This document shows positions 38,261 through 48,250 of a DNA stretch of 64,000 nt, piece by piece; the stretch's first letter is position 1; each line of letters begins with the position of its first letter. Made by a program: the position numbers and the translations under genes. Origin of the DNA: Panulirus ornatus (taxonomy: Eukaryota > Arthropoda > Malacostraca > Decapoda > Palinuridae); NCBI RefSeq assembly GCF_036320965.1, contig NC_092238.1, positions 27,127,903 through 27,191,902 of the forward strand, in the 5' to 3' direction. The notes below the pieces were generated by a model. It ran no database searches, was not told the origin of the DNA, and saw only the letters and a program-made list of their open reading frames with translations.

Positions 38261-41200
38261 GTTCCGCATATGTTAGACTGTCAGTAAAATTAGATCACTA
38301 ATACTTTATCGTTTCATATGAATTTTGATGACTGCCTTAACCATGGACATATTTTGATTGTAGTTGCTTTATCGCCTGCCACCAAGTGTTGATAGTGACG
38401 CATTTTCTAACGCCCTACGTCCATCCTCACAGGTGACGGAGGCATTGGCAAAGGGGGAAACGGCGGAGGAAGCAGGGAAGGACCCCACAGCACCCCAGGA
38501 GGTAAGATGAATTTCCGTCGCCTCGCGCATCTGCGCCCTTTGTCCGCATTAGTATAAGCAAGTGTAGGATGACTAACATGTGCTACTGGCTTCCGAACAC
38601 CTGTATTGTTAGTATAGAGTCATACAGTCCACTGAAGTGCACCGTAGTAATAAGGTTGTCAAGTCCACTGTATGGTGTCATAGTAATAAGATTATCAACT
38701 TTACTTGAGACTCTTTAGAAACGATTTGATAAGATCGTATCTTCTCTTCAGGGAAGGAAGGTATTATTCTTCTTTTTTTTCTTAGAATTTCTCACTTGTG
38801 ATTTCACAAGCAGTGGCAACACCACCTCCTCGACAGACAATTGGTCTAATGTGTCTACTCTAACGGGAAAACACTGGATGATAGTGAGGTTTTGGACTAA
38901 GTTATTCACTATAAAGACAAAGATATAAGGTGATGGTGACTCTCTGGACTAACGTATTCACTGATAGTGACGTTGTGGAAGTAGGATGGTGGTGTTTATG
39001 CTAGGAGGGCAGTAGCATTGTGGAGATTATGACTAGGTAGCGGTGTGATGGTGGAGGGAAAGTGGCGTAGCGGGGATGGTGGGTGGGAGGTTGGATGGAG
39101 AGGTACAGTGGTGATCATCATGGTTGGAAGTAGGGTGGTGGGTGTGATGAGGTGGTAAGAATGTGATGGCTATGGTTGTGGTGATGAGGAAGGAAGAAGA
39201 TGGTGCTGGTGGCTATGGTGGTGACTTAGGGAGTGATGGTGATGGTAGTCCTCACGGTGGAACGGGTAAGATGAGATGTGGGGGATCCCTTCCCTTGCTG
39301 TCGACGCTCCCTCTGCCCTCACAAATACCAGTCCATCCCTCACACTGGTATGTTATGATCTTTCCACACTGCCACGTCTTAGCTCACACAGCTTGCAGTC
39401 TCTGGCCTTTTTTTTGAGCTCTTTGATTCAGTGACACGGGTTGCCCCCTGACCTTTCGTAACCATGGAAACAAATCAGTCGTCTAGTAAAACACACACAG
39501 GGGCCCTCGGGGTAATGTTATATACCTGGAGCTAGAGTAAATATCCATGATTAAATCTCGCTCTCTTCCCCCAAGTCTGTGGAAAATATAATGCCATTTA
39601 CTTTGACGATTTTTGCCATTAGTTTGTCATTCAAAGTTATGAATTGAATGCAACATTCAGGAAGGCGCCTGGGAGAGCCAGTGTGGAGTGAAAGTTTACG
39701 CTCGATCTAAGAGGTTACAAGGGTGGGTTTCCCTGGACGGACGAGGCGATCAATACACCTTGGATCACGTAAGCTGTCCTGGAGTTGGCTTTTGGACGGC
39801 GACGAATACGTCACTCAGGACGATGGATGTGCCTGTCTCTTGGACGATAGTTTTCTACCTCCAGTGATATACAGACTTGGGTGAAATGGGAAGAAGCAAG
39901 GGCCAGTTGTAAATAGGTCGTGATAAATATGAAGATATTAGTAGTTTTTTTCTTTTTTTAACCTGACCCGTAAGGATCGGGTGACAGTAGCTTTATCGAG
40001 TGTATAGGGAAGGTGAGTCTGATGATTTCTTTTTCCGTAGTGAACATGTTGGTGGTTGATAACGTGGAGGTAGACACACTTCACTCGCTCGCGAGTGTCG
40101 ACGTCTTTGAATATGATCTGATTCTCTCCAATTATTCGTCTGTGTAATATTTAGTAATCTTGATACCTAACCCATCTAATGCTTTTATTACCTTAGCTTT
40201 AGTTATAGTGGTAGGTTAATACACGATCTTTTCAGTGATTATACCTGATCTTACAGGGTTAGATTTACGTGTGGGTACTTGAATATATGACCTTCTGGCT
40301 GACACTTTGCCTATAGCGACTACCTTTCCTCTCCTTCATAGGTGGACTCGCTATTGGACACCACAGCCCCCAGCTTCAATGGCTGTGGCGCCCTGGGCCT
40401 CCACATCCGCGATGAATCCTTGCCCGTCTCGCGGCTGACGGACTGCTGCGGGACCCACGACACCTGCTACAGCGCCTCCTGCGGCTCCAATAAGCGGGAC
40501 TGCGACAACAAGCTGCGGACGTGCCTCTTCTCCGTCTGCGACGACCGGACGATGGAGCGAGGGGTACAGCAGACGTGTCGAGGTGCTGCCAAGCTCCTCT
40601 TCTCCGGCACTATGGCCCTCTCCTCCCAGCAGTATAGCAAGTCCCAAGAGAAGCTCTCTTGCAGGTATCGTTACCTCCTGATGATAGAAGGTTACAGTTA
40701 CCCCTCGCGCGGTGTGAGTGGCCTCCTCCTCCTCCTCCTCCTCCTCCTCCTCCTCCTCCTCCTCCTCCTCCTCCTCCTCCTCCTCCTCCACCCTCTTCCT
40801 TCCCCTCCAGGCAACTATTCATCACAGGCTCTGCAGTCATCATTAACTAGAGCGTTTTCATGATTATGTTAATTTTTTCTCCCTCGACAGCTGAGGTGGG
40901 CGGGTACTCATATCTTTATCTCTTTTTTTTTTCTATATCTATTTTTCCGTACGATGTCTAGCAAAATTTGTCGTGCACAGAATGCCAAGCTTATCATGGA
41001 CCTTTATCTTGACGCAATTTCATCAGATTATCTTTAGTGCTGGCTCGTTAAACGCGCACAATCGTGTCTCAGAAACAGATGAAGATGAGTGAGACTGACC
41101 AGCGTAAGCGGCGTAATGAGTTCCTGACGACATTCCTCAGTCAATCTCACGTATATGTCTGTCTCTCGGAAAGATTACTCCAACTTGTCCTACTGCAGAG

Positions 41201-41740
41201 GCCATTGTTTTCTTCCTTGTCTAATGAGAGAGAGAATCACTTCCCTTTCTTGTTTCAACAATGAGTCCAATCCCAAGTGAGTCCGTTCCCACTCCTTGTC
41301 ATTATCTAGAACCCATTACTGTGTGATCCTGAGGTCACAAAGCCTGATGAAAAATAAGATGATTATCCAGGAATAACCCGAGCTGAGCTCATCCTCTTGC
41401 ACTAAACAAGTACGTATGTATTGCTGGCGTGGATGAGCACCTTGCATCAGTTCTCTTTAGTATACGAGACGCTTATAATCATTTTCCCTGCGCATGTGTT
41501 CTCGCCTTGCATCACTCGCCTGGTAATCTCTCGTTCAACATCAACATATTCGTATCACCTTGAGTTTTCAATGCAAGCGACGTTTGTGAAGTGGTTTTTG
41601 TATTCCATACGTTTTCTAATGAAAGTGTCCGATGATAGAGATGTAAACCACTTGATATTATTCAAGCTCGCGTAAAACAGTGTCATTCATTCGTACACGT
41701 ATACATGCGTCTAGACACACACACACACACACACACACAC

Positions 41741-41788
<48 letters not shown>

Positions 41789-42442
41789 TTGCTGCTGGTA
41801 TGCTAAACTAAGGGCAGGCAGGTGAGGGCGTGATGATCTACTGCATGTGTGCCACAGAGGACCTCGGATCAGCCGGCTGCAAAGGGTAGTAGGAAGGGGG
41901 CAACTCATTAGCTTATCTCCGATCGATACTGTCCCGATATCGCTGCTGCTGCTGCCAGAGCTGCTGCTGCTGTTACTGCTCCCGATGCTGCTCCTGTTGC
42001 CACTGCTACGATTGCAGCTGTAGTCTGCCTATCGTTTCTATGATAGAACAGGAGAGCAGAACACCTTTGAGCTTAGAAAGTCACTTTTACCTTCTCCGTT
42101 CGAGAGCAGAAGACCCTTGCTTTATAAACATTTATGTACACCATATAGAAGGGCCCTTGGCTCTGTCAACCTCAAGATACACAGATGACACATTCTGGGG
42201 AAAAGTATCTGAACCTGTCTAGTGTATTAAGAAAGATGTGAATGTTAAGTGTCTTCTAATGCAATATATACGTGTGTCTGTATATGTAATGAGAATATAT
42301 GGAATACATGTTCAAGAACTTCTCTGTATATGATGATAATATTTAGAATACATTGTTAAGAATTGCTGGTCATTTGCATTGTTCTAGTTTATCTTTTTTT
42401 TTCTTTCCCAGGAAACCACAAAAGGGTTGGAAAAGAGTGTGA
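37337..42442 (+). CDS. Secreted phospholipase A2, group XII type
   Basis: Model: join(37337..37534, 38433..38501, 40342..40664, 42412..42442), 206 aa. All introns are GT-AG, with phases 0, 0, 2. Exon 1 gives a signal peptide (MRPWAFLCLFLTATTTAADT). Exon 3 gives the active-site block DCCGTHDTCYSASC (123-136): His128 and Asp129 are the expected catalytic dyad, followed by further spaced Cys. The cysteine order and the tail (RGAAKLLFSG, then LSCR) match the group XII family rather than the group I/II fold. Length is near the ~190 aa usual for that family. The family hydrolyses the sn-2 ester of phospholipids or, in XIIB-type members, is catalytically dead; here His and Asp are kept. Calcium-binding competence cannot be judged. 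The short last exon is the least certain part. Confidence 0.82.
37550..37615. repeat. (GT)n microsatellite
   Basis: About 32 GT units, starting 15 bp after the exon 1 donor. Confidence 0.94.
37948..38165. repeat. (CTA)n-(CCA)n-(CTA)n trinucleotide block
   Basis: A CTA array with one ATT interruption, a central run of about 15 CCA units (38047-38090), then CTA again. The block is about 215 bp. Confidence 0.93.
38214..38258. repeat. (GT)n microsatellite
   Basis: About 22 GT units. Confidence 0.94.
38433..38501 (+). CDS. PLA2 exon 2
   Basis: 23 codons of acidic, low-complexity linker (ALAKGETAEEAGKDPTAPQE), with acceptor CCTCACAG and donor GTAAGA, both in phase 0. Confidence 0.75.
38502..40341 (+). 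other. PLA2 intron 2
   Basis: An 1,840-bp intron without long arrays. It contains a ~45-bp imperfect tandem duplication (38625-38700) and a GGTGGT/GATGGT-rich purine stretch (38980-39260). No additional exon is recognised. Confidence 0.65.
40342..40664 (+). CDS. PLA2 exon 3 (catalytic core)
   Basis: 107 codons plus two bases. The acceptor CTTCATAG falls immediately before GTG GAC TCG and the donor is TTGCAG|GTATCG. It contains the CC-x2-HD-x-CY active-site motif and most of the disulfide cysteines. Its GC-rich third codon positions contrast with the introns. Confidence 0.88.
40723..40790. repeat. (CTC)n trinucleotide repeat
   Basis: About 22 CTC units, close behind the exon 3 donor. Confidence 0.94.
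41715..41787. repeat. (CA)n microsatellite
   Basis: About 35 CA units with one AACA slip near 41740. Confidence 0.94.
41941..42012. repeat. Imperfect (CTG)n stretch
   Basis: GCTGCTGCTG runs broken by CCAGA, TTACTG and CCGATG. Confidence 0.75.
42412..42442 (+). CDS. PLA2 exon 4 (short terminal exon)
   Basis: The first base completes the split Arg codon. The exon then reads KPQKGWKRV and stops at TGA (42440-42442). The phase match and the strong acceptor support it, and family members also end shortly after the last CR. A different distal exon cannot be excluded. Confidence 0.6.
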
Positions 42443-42959
42443 AGACCAACTTTGGTACCGGAATGCCACAAGTAGAACTATCGTCAACACGTGAAAATGG
42501 AATCATCTTCATAACCCAACGACCAATAACGCGAGCACATCCTTCCGGGGGTTCGAGGTGGAGGGGATCGTGGTCTTATGTTGGTGACACACATCTCTCA
42601 TGGCGGACACAGTACGCCAGCCTTCATGACTCAACCACGTCTCTCTCCACATGCGGCCATCATTCTGACTTGTTACGATGGCCAACTTTAATTTCCTTTG
42701 ATGCCCGCGGCTTAGCCAAGACCTGAGGCGTATTATGTACACATCTGAGATAATCTAGATTCGTGCGCGATTGTTTAGAAAGCTTAACTCTGTCTCACTC
42801 ACTCACTCTCACTCAGCTTTTAAAGACGGCACATCAGTGTTCTGCAGCTGAGGTGTTCTCACACTGAGGTGGTCTCGGGCAGGTTTTGGGGTGATTGCTC
42901 ATGAGTCTCATAATATTCAGAAAACTTAGCTCGTCTGTATTCTTCATTATTCGTGAGTC
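42443..42959. other. Probable 3' UTR and spacer
   Basis: Sequence after the PLA2 stop. It is unique, with no AATAAA in the first 300 bp, so the polyadenylation site is not placed. Confidence 0.4.
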
Positions 42960-43230
42960 CGTATTTCTCTTTGCTCATTCGACACCAGCTAGGATGGTGT
43001 GCACCAAACACCGTTTTGATAACTGTTTCTTTCCCTACGCCTCGAAGCCTTGGAACTCTCCACCCCTTCTCTCAAGTCTTTCCCAGTAACTATGACCTGA
43101 CGCATTTTAATAGACAGGAGGTTTTTCACCTCCTGCAGAATTTGTAAGGTACTTTCCCTCGTCTCTTCTTTTTCCCCTTCCTAAACATCTCTATATTTCA
43201 GTTAAGGCCCGGCCTTGATGTGGGACTTAA
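42960..43230 (+). mobile_element. LINE (Jockey/CR1-like) 3' fragment
   Basis: A decayed reading frame includes RFDNCFFPYASKPWNS, matching the FF-P-x-S-x-x-WNSLP block near the C-terminus of many arthropod LINE ORF2 proteins. It continues through LTHFNRQEVFHLLQNL into a 3' UTR ending in TTAAGGCCCGGCCTTGATGT (43202-43221). The copy at 49555-50045 has the same order on the other strand. Confidence 0.65.
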
Positions 43231-44469
43231 GTCCGTGACCCGAACCTGTAACGTTAAAGAAAACAAAAAGATCTCATACAATGTGAGTTTGGCTAGTCGT
43301 TTGTGCCTCCCACACACCACTTTGCATTCACATGACTTTCTGTTTTCCTACCTCAGCGTCTGGTGAGACGTGATATTCCCAGCACCAGGAGATTGCCCGA
43401 CGATTATCCCTTTGTAGAATCACCTGAGAGGTTTTTAAAGACGACTGGATGCCTTCCAGATAAGGATTGTCCTCAGGAGAGAACGTCGTGTGGGTGTAAA
43501 GCCACACTAGACATAGTCACTGACCTGCTCTGAGGGCGTCTTCCAACTTAGAAGTCCCGGTCCTCCTCACTAGCCAGCACCACACGGCTATCGTAGAGGT
43601 GCCGTGATCCTGTTGCAGTTTTCAAGTCTCATAAGTTTTCTCTTTTGTGATCCATCTTCAAGTGATCGAGAAGAATGTATTGTACTTTCCCCTCCCCTTC
43701 CCCCTGATAACCTCTCTCAAAATCATCGTAATATGTATCTTTCCCCCCCCCCCCATTTTTCTACCACTTGATAAAGTTAATGACTGCTAAGGTGGCCTAA
43801 CTGCCTTCCCTTGTGTGCAGAGTTTCGTATCACCATTTAAAAGTATTTTGAGGATACATGATTTTTGGAGACACGTATGTCGAGGAATTATACTTTGGAG
43901 GACTTTTATTGGTTTCCATCGTTCGCTGTTTGTTATTCTCGAGTTCTGTTCTCTTGCATGGTAAGGGAAACCATCAAATTGGTAGTTTATTTAAGTAATT
44001 GATTTTCAAGGGCCTGCGAATGAAGGAGGCAACATATTAAGTCATTCTCTATCAAATGACCGTCCACAGCTCTAAAACACTTATTTGACGTACTGCATAA
44101 GAACAAACCCTGTACCTAGGTGAACATGCTTCCACGGTAGGATAGGACAGTATGGTGTAGATGTTTTATATAAGTTGTTAATGCGACCATTTTCTTAAAA
44201 TAAAAAAAAGATAAGAGAAGATTCTAGTGGATTTAATCAACCCTTATCAATTTTCTTTTTTCCATGTTTTGAGGACTAATGGATCTTAGTGGTTGATATG
44301 AACGGAAGAGACTGCATTTACTGGCACTTCAGAAGATATAGACTCAGTAGCTTCGACACTTTCCACCTGAGGTTTTGCTTCATAGTACAGTTATGTATCC
44401 AACTGGCGTAGCAAGTGAGTAGGTACGTGTGTAATTACCTATTTGTACTATACGGGAGAGGAAGTTCTA
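43231..44469. other. Spacer, nothing recognised
   Basis: Unique sequence with a C-run (43743-43754). No exon or element is supported. Confidence 0.5.
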
Positions 44470-44770
44470 CACTCGTGTGTGCGTTAATGATGTCTTCAGT
44501 CATTCTGTTCCATTCATCCACCACTCTTATGCAACGGAAATACTTCCTTACTTATTCTGTTTAACAAGTTCCTTCCTTCATGTTTACGTTTACCTGTTGT
44601 ACCATCCGCCCATCAGTCGAAGAACTGTTCACTGGTGGTCACCCTTCACGCTTGTCTCTTCCAAGGTCGGCAGATCTAAAATTTCTAACCCTTACCCTGT
44701 AACTCAGTAATCTTAATTCTTGTACCATCTTTGTTGCTCTCCTGTAGACCTTCTCTAGCAGTTCTTTGTA
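44470..44770 (-). mobile_element. LINE (CR1/L2-like) reverse-transcriptase C-terminal fragment
   Basis: The minus strand reads LEKVYRRATKMVQELRLLSY near 44755-44696, then, after frameshifts, a VVDEWNRMTEDIINAHTSV-like block near 44500. Both are standard landmarks of the CR1/L2-type ORF2 C-terminus (VQRRATK, WNxLP, SV-FK). Several stops make it nonfunctional. Confidence 0.6.
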
Positions 44771-44942
44771 CTTCCTTAGGGGCGATGATCAAACTTGAGA
44801 AGCCTGTTTTGATTTTGGCCTTTTAAATGTGATGTGAACAGCATCCTGAACAATGTTTGCTGGCCAACAGATGGTCTCATTTATCATTCTCATCCTGTGG
44901 GACTCCGGCAGTAGGCTGAGGGCAAGGTCGATTTCCAGTTCC

Positions 44943-44943
<1 letters not shown>

Positions 44944-45001
<58 letters not shown>
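44944..45001. repeat. (CA)n microsatellite
   Basis: About 28 CA units. Confidence 0.95.
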
Positions 45002-45422
45002 CTTGTTTCCTGCTAGATTGATAATCATATCGATCCCTACCTTCACACTGACCCATTGTTAACACCTACTTTCACAGTGACCCATCCTTACTGCCTTACG
45101 TTTACCCGGGGTCGAACTTCATCCTTACAGCATTTTTTCTCCGGCCTTCGGAAACACGATAGTGATTAGACCGTAGTGCACATGACGTGGTGAAGGTGGT
45201 TTGGGTGGGAAAATATCAACCGTGATTGGACTCTGTATCCTTGAATACGTTGAGGCGCTGGAGTTACAGAGGAAAATTAAAAACTGGAAAATGAAAATGT
45301 AAGAAATTCTGATAGAAAAGAGAAATGAATAATAAAAAAGAAAAAAAAGGTTCGTACGTTCAGTTAATTTGCTAGTCATCATCGGCGTTGAGAGGAATGT
45401 ATGGTTTGTCGTGACCAGTTTC

Positions 45423-45425
<3 letters not shown>

Positions 45426-45490
<65 letters not shown>
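45426..45490. repeat. (GA)n microsatellite
   Basis: About 32 GA units. Confidence 0.95.
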
Positions 45491-45493
<3 letters not shown>

Positions 45494-45901
45494 CCCTCGA
45501 CGCATGCGCAAGGTCTTCGTTGTCGTCGTGTCACCGTGGTAACCACCTGCCAGGTAACGCTGGTGGCTGCTGCCTCAGAGCCGCCACCTCCTCCTACTCC
45601 ATTACCGTCCACGCCACACACACGCATCCTCACCCCACACTGATAGACACACGCACAGACACGACCGCACTCACGAACACTCCCTCCTCACTCACTCTGC
45701 CGTTCACCGCGCTCGCCCTCACCGCACCACACACTCATCACAGACAAACCCCCCCTCTCTCTCCATCTGGGGGAGTCCGTTGCGTATTTTGAAAGTCAGT
45801 GAAGGAGGCGTATTTATATCTTTGCGCGAGAGCTTCGTGAAGGGAACCACCACCTGTTACCTCGCGGCTCAGCGGGTGAGTCACGGTTACCAAGGTAACC
45901 C

Positions 45902-45903
<2 letters not shown>

Positions 45904-45937
<34 letters not shown>

Positions 45938-45940
45938 GTG

Positions 45941-45995
<55 letters not shown>

Positions 45996-46158
45996 GTGCT
46001 GTGTATGTGTGTATGTTGTGTATGTGTCTGTGTGTGTTGTGATGTGTGTGTATGTCTGTGTGTGTTGTTTATGTGTGTGTCTGTGTGTGTTGTTGTGTGT
46101 GTGTGTGTCTGTGTGTGTGTGTGTGTCTGTGTGTGTTGTGTGTGTGTGTCTGTGTGTG

Positions 46159-46242
<84 letters not shown>

Positions 46243-46294
46243 GTTGTTGTGTCTGTGTGTGGTGTGTGTGTGTGTGTGGGGGGGGGGGGGTTGG
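45904..46294. repeat. Long interrupted (GT)n array
   Basis: About 390 bp of GT units broken by repeated TTGTG, TCTGTG and TATGTG interruptions, ending in a G-run (46278-46290). It is the longest dinucleotide region in the window. Confidence 0.94.
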
Positions 46295-46719
46295 TCTGGG
46301 GGTGTTAGGATGAGTATCTGTAATCGTCCCCCCTTGTCCCCCTAGTCTATCTTCGTGCCGACCAGTAGCTGATATTATCAACACTAGTATCATCATCAGG
46401 TATAGTATCTATATTTTCACATGTATTTAATCATTTTTTTTTCATGTCATGAACGTCTGAAGGAAGAAGCGGCAAGGCGTCGCAGGTCGTAGAAATAAGA
46501 CATCTGGCGATAGAGAAAAAAAGATATTTACTTCATGTTCTACTAATTTTCTTGGTGAATTTGTTTTATTGCATGTGAGATGCACACGGGAGGGTAATGA
46601 ACATTTTTGAGATATAGTCAGGAGGAGGGGACATCCCCCCCAAAAAAAAATGTTCTTAGGGCCTTCCAATGATTGCTGTAGAATGTCTTCTTCGTTTAAT
46701 GACTCATCAAACCAAAGAT

Positions 46720-46722
<3 letters not shown>

Positions 46723-46800
<78 letters not shown>
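46723..46800. repeat. (CA)n microsatellite
   Basis: About 38 uninterrupted CA units. Confidence 0.95.
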
Positions 46801-46801
<1 letters not shown>

Positions 46802-46993
46802 AAGTCTGCCGAGGGGGGGAGGTATTATATAATTAGAGACACCAAGGACACTCTTACCAAATAATCACCCACGTGCATCGAGAAAACATACACACCAGAC
46901 GTGTGTGTGCACAGTTCACTCTTCCCTTCCATTCGAAGCTGTTCCCTTCCCCTGTCCGAACCTCTTCTTCCTCTCCTCTAGTCACCCTGTACA

Positions 46994-47108
<115 letters not shown>

Positions 47109-47309
47109 CTCTCATTCTTTCATTCATTCACGCATGTAGTCGTTCATCTATTCAGAGCCGTATTGGCCTTGCTCATTTCGCTTGACTGTGCTCCTTATTC
47201 TTCGGTTTTGACCCGACAGCGCAACGTCATCGATTTTGTTGAAGCTCGAACTTCCTGATAACTTTCGCTCGGTTACATAGTGCGAGGGGAAAAAATAGGG
47301 GAAGACTTT

Positions 47310-47400
47310 CAGTTACAGGAAAATTATTTACCCATTGAATTAGTTGAAAGCAGTAGTACCATAGATACGTTTAAGAACAGACTTGATGTATACATTTCTC
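47310..47400 (+). mobile_element. LINE C-terminal scrap
   Basis: The plus strand reads IELVESSSTIDTFKNRLDVYI, matching the closing V-x-A-x-S-V-x-x-FKNRLD block of CR1/Penelope-type ORFs. The preceding frame is decayed. Confidence 0.5.
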
Positions 47401-47454
47401 TTCAAATCCTCGACTGACATTATCTGCGCCTCATTAGGTACATAGAAAGTTTAA

Positions 47455-47653
47455 TGTAATTTTCTGTTTGGAATATGTACTTATCTCTGCTCGTACCACA
47501 GTCATCTATAAGGGGTCGACGTGCTGTAAATGGACTGAACCAGGACATGTAATGCGTCCGGGGTAAACCATGGAAAGGTTGGAAGGGCCTGGATGTGGAT
47601 AGGGAACTGTGTTACGAGCAGAGATAAGTACATATTCCAAACAGAAAATTACA
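47455..47653. repeat. 41-bp perfect inverted repeat enclosing a retrotransposon tail
   Basis: 47455-47495 and 47613-47653 are exact reverse complements over 41 bp (core ACTTATCTCTGCTCGTA). Partial complementarity continues inward for about 15 bp. The 117 bp between them is largely the 3' UTR of the RTE-like element. Confidence 0.85.
47513..47612 (+). mobile_element. RTE-like retrotransposon 3' UTR fragment
   Basis: GGTCGACGTGCTGTAAATGG and GGGTAAACCATGGAAAGGTT match the region just after the ORF stop at 7721. GGATGTGGATAGGGAACTGTG is the UTR variant also seen at 17480. No ORF sequence and no poly(A) tail are present. Confidence 0.75.
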
Positions 47654-47934
47654 GTAGACTCCTCAGATAATGTACATCTAGAACACCTAATCAGTGCTCT
47701 TGTAGCGTTTAAGATGCCCTCTTTTTATAACACGGAAGGGATTTAACCTCATTACTGATATTTTCTGTATCAATTTCTTCTTCCAGGCGGACTTATAAAT
47801 TAGGAGACCCAACTAAGTCAGAGACGAGGGTCAAGGGGCGCCGTTGAAGACCCAGTATACGACCATTGCTACTGACGAGAAGATAGACTCTGTGAAAGGA
47901 CCTCCTACACTTGGCTATAGTCGAGGAATTACCG

Positions 47935-47995
47935 GTAATTGAACCCGATCGGCTAGAAGTGATCTGTACAGCATCACTTCGTCTATTGAACTACA
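47935..47995 (-). repeat. tRNA-like segment with perfect 8-bp hairpin
   Basis: On the minus strand, TAGTTCAATAG (47993-47983) resembles a pol III A box and GGGTTCAATT (47946-47937) a B box, about 47 bases apart as in tRNA genes. Between them is an exact 8-bp hairpin (GAAGTGAT/ATCACTTC, 47956-47980). The acceptor stem is not convincing, so a decayed tRNA-derived SINE head is more likely than a tRNA. Confidence 0.3.
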
Positions 47996-48250
47996 TGAGA
48001 ATGTAGCTTAAGACGCGCCGATAACTGTAAGGAGGCATGTGGTAAAGGAGTTTGAATGAGGGTCAGTCCTCACTATGTGTGCCTTCCAGTAGTTAATGTA
48101 GTGTGGACGGCGGAAGATGGGTTCGGTCCCCCGTTGTCAGAGGAGCACCAGAAGACCCTGTGAAGTGCCACTGTGTCAGATGTGGAGAGGAGCTCGGGGG
48201 TGTAGTGCAGAGTGGTTTAGTGTGGGATATTCTCGTCAGCCTGGGTGCCC

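Larger units (their letters stand above)
37535..38432 (+). other. PLA2 intron 1
   Basis: An 898-bp intron holding a (GT)n array (37550-37615), TAGTAG-rich sequence (37650-37780), a long (CTA)n-(CCA)n-(CTA)n block (37948-38160) and a second (GT)n array (38214-38258). Confidence 0.7.
40665..42411 (+). other. PLA2 intron 3
   Basis: A 1,747-bp intron with a (CTC)n array (40723-40790), a CA array (41715-41787) and CTG-rich sequence (41940-42010). The acceptor has a strong pyrimidine tract (TCTTTTTTTTTCTTTCCCAG). Confidence 0.6.

Noticed and set aside
40351..40791. Minus-strand 146-codon frame opposite PLA2 exon 3
   Set aside because: Shadow of the catalytic exon ending in a poly-Glu run from the CTC array.
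45780..46396. Cys/Val-rich and Thr/His-rich frames of 100-177 codons
   Set aside because: Pure translation of the GT/CA array.
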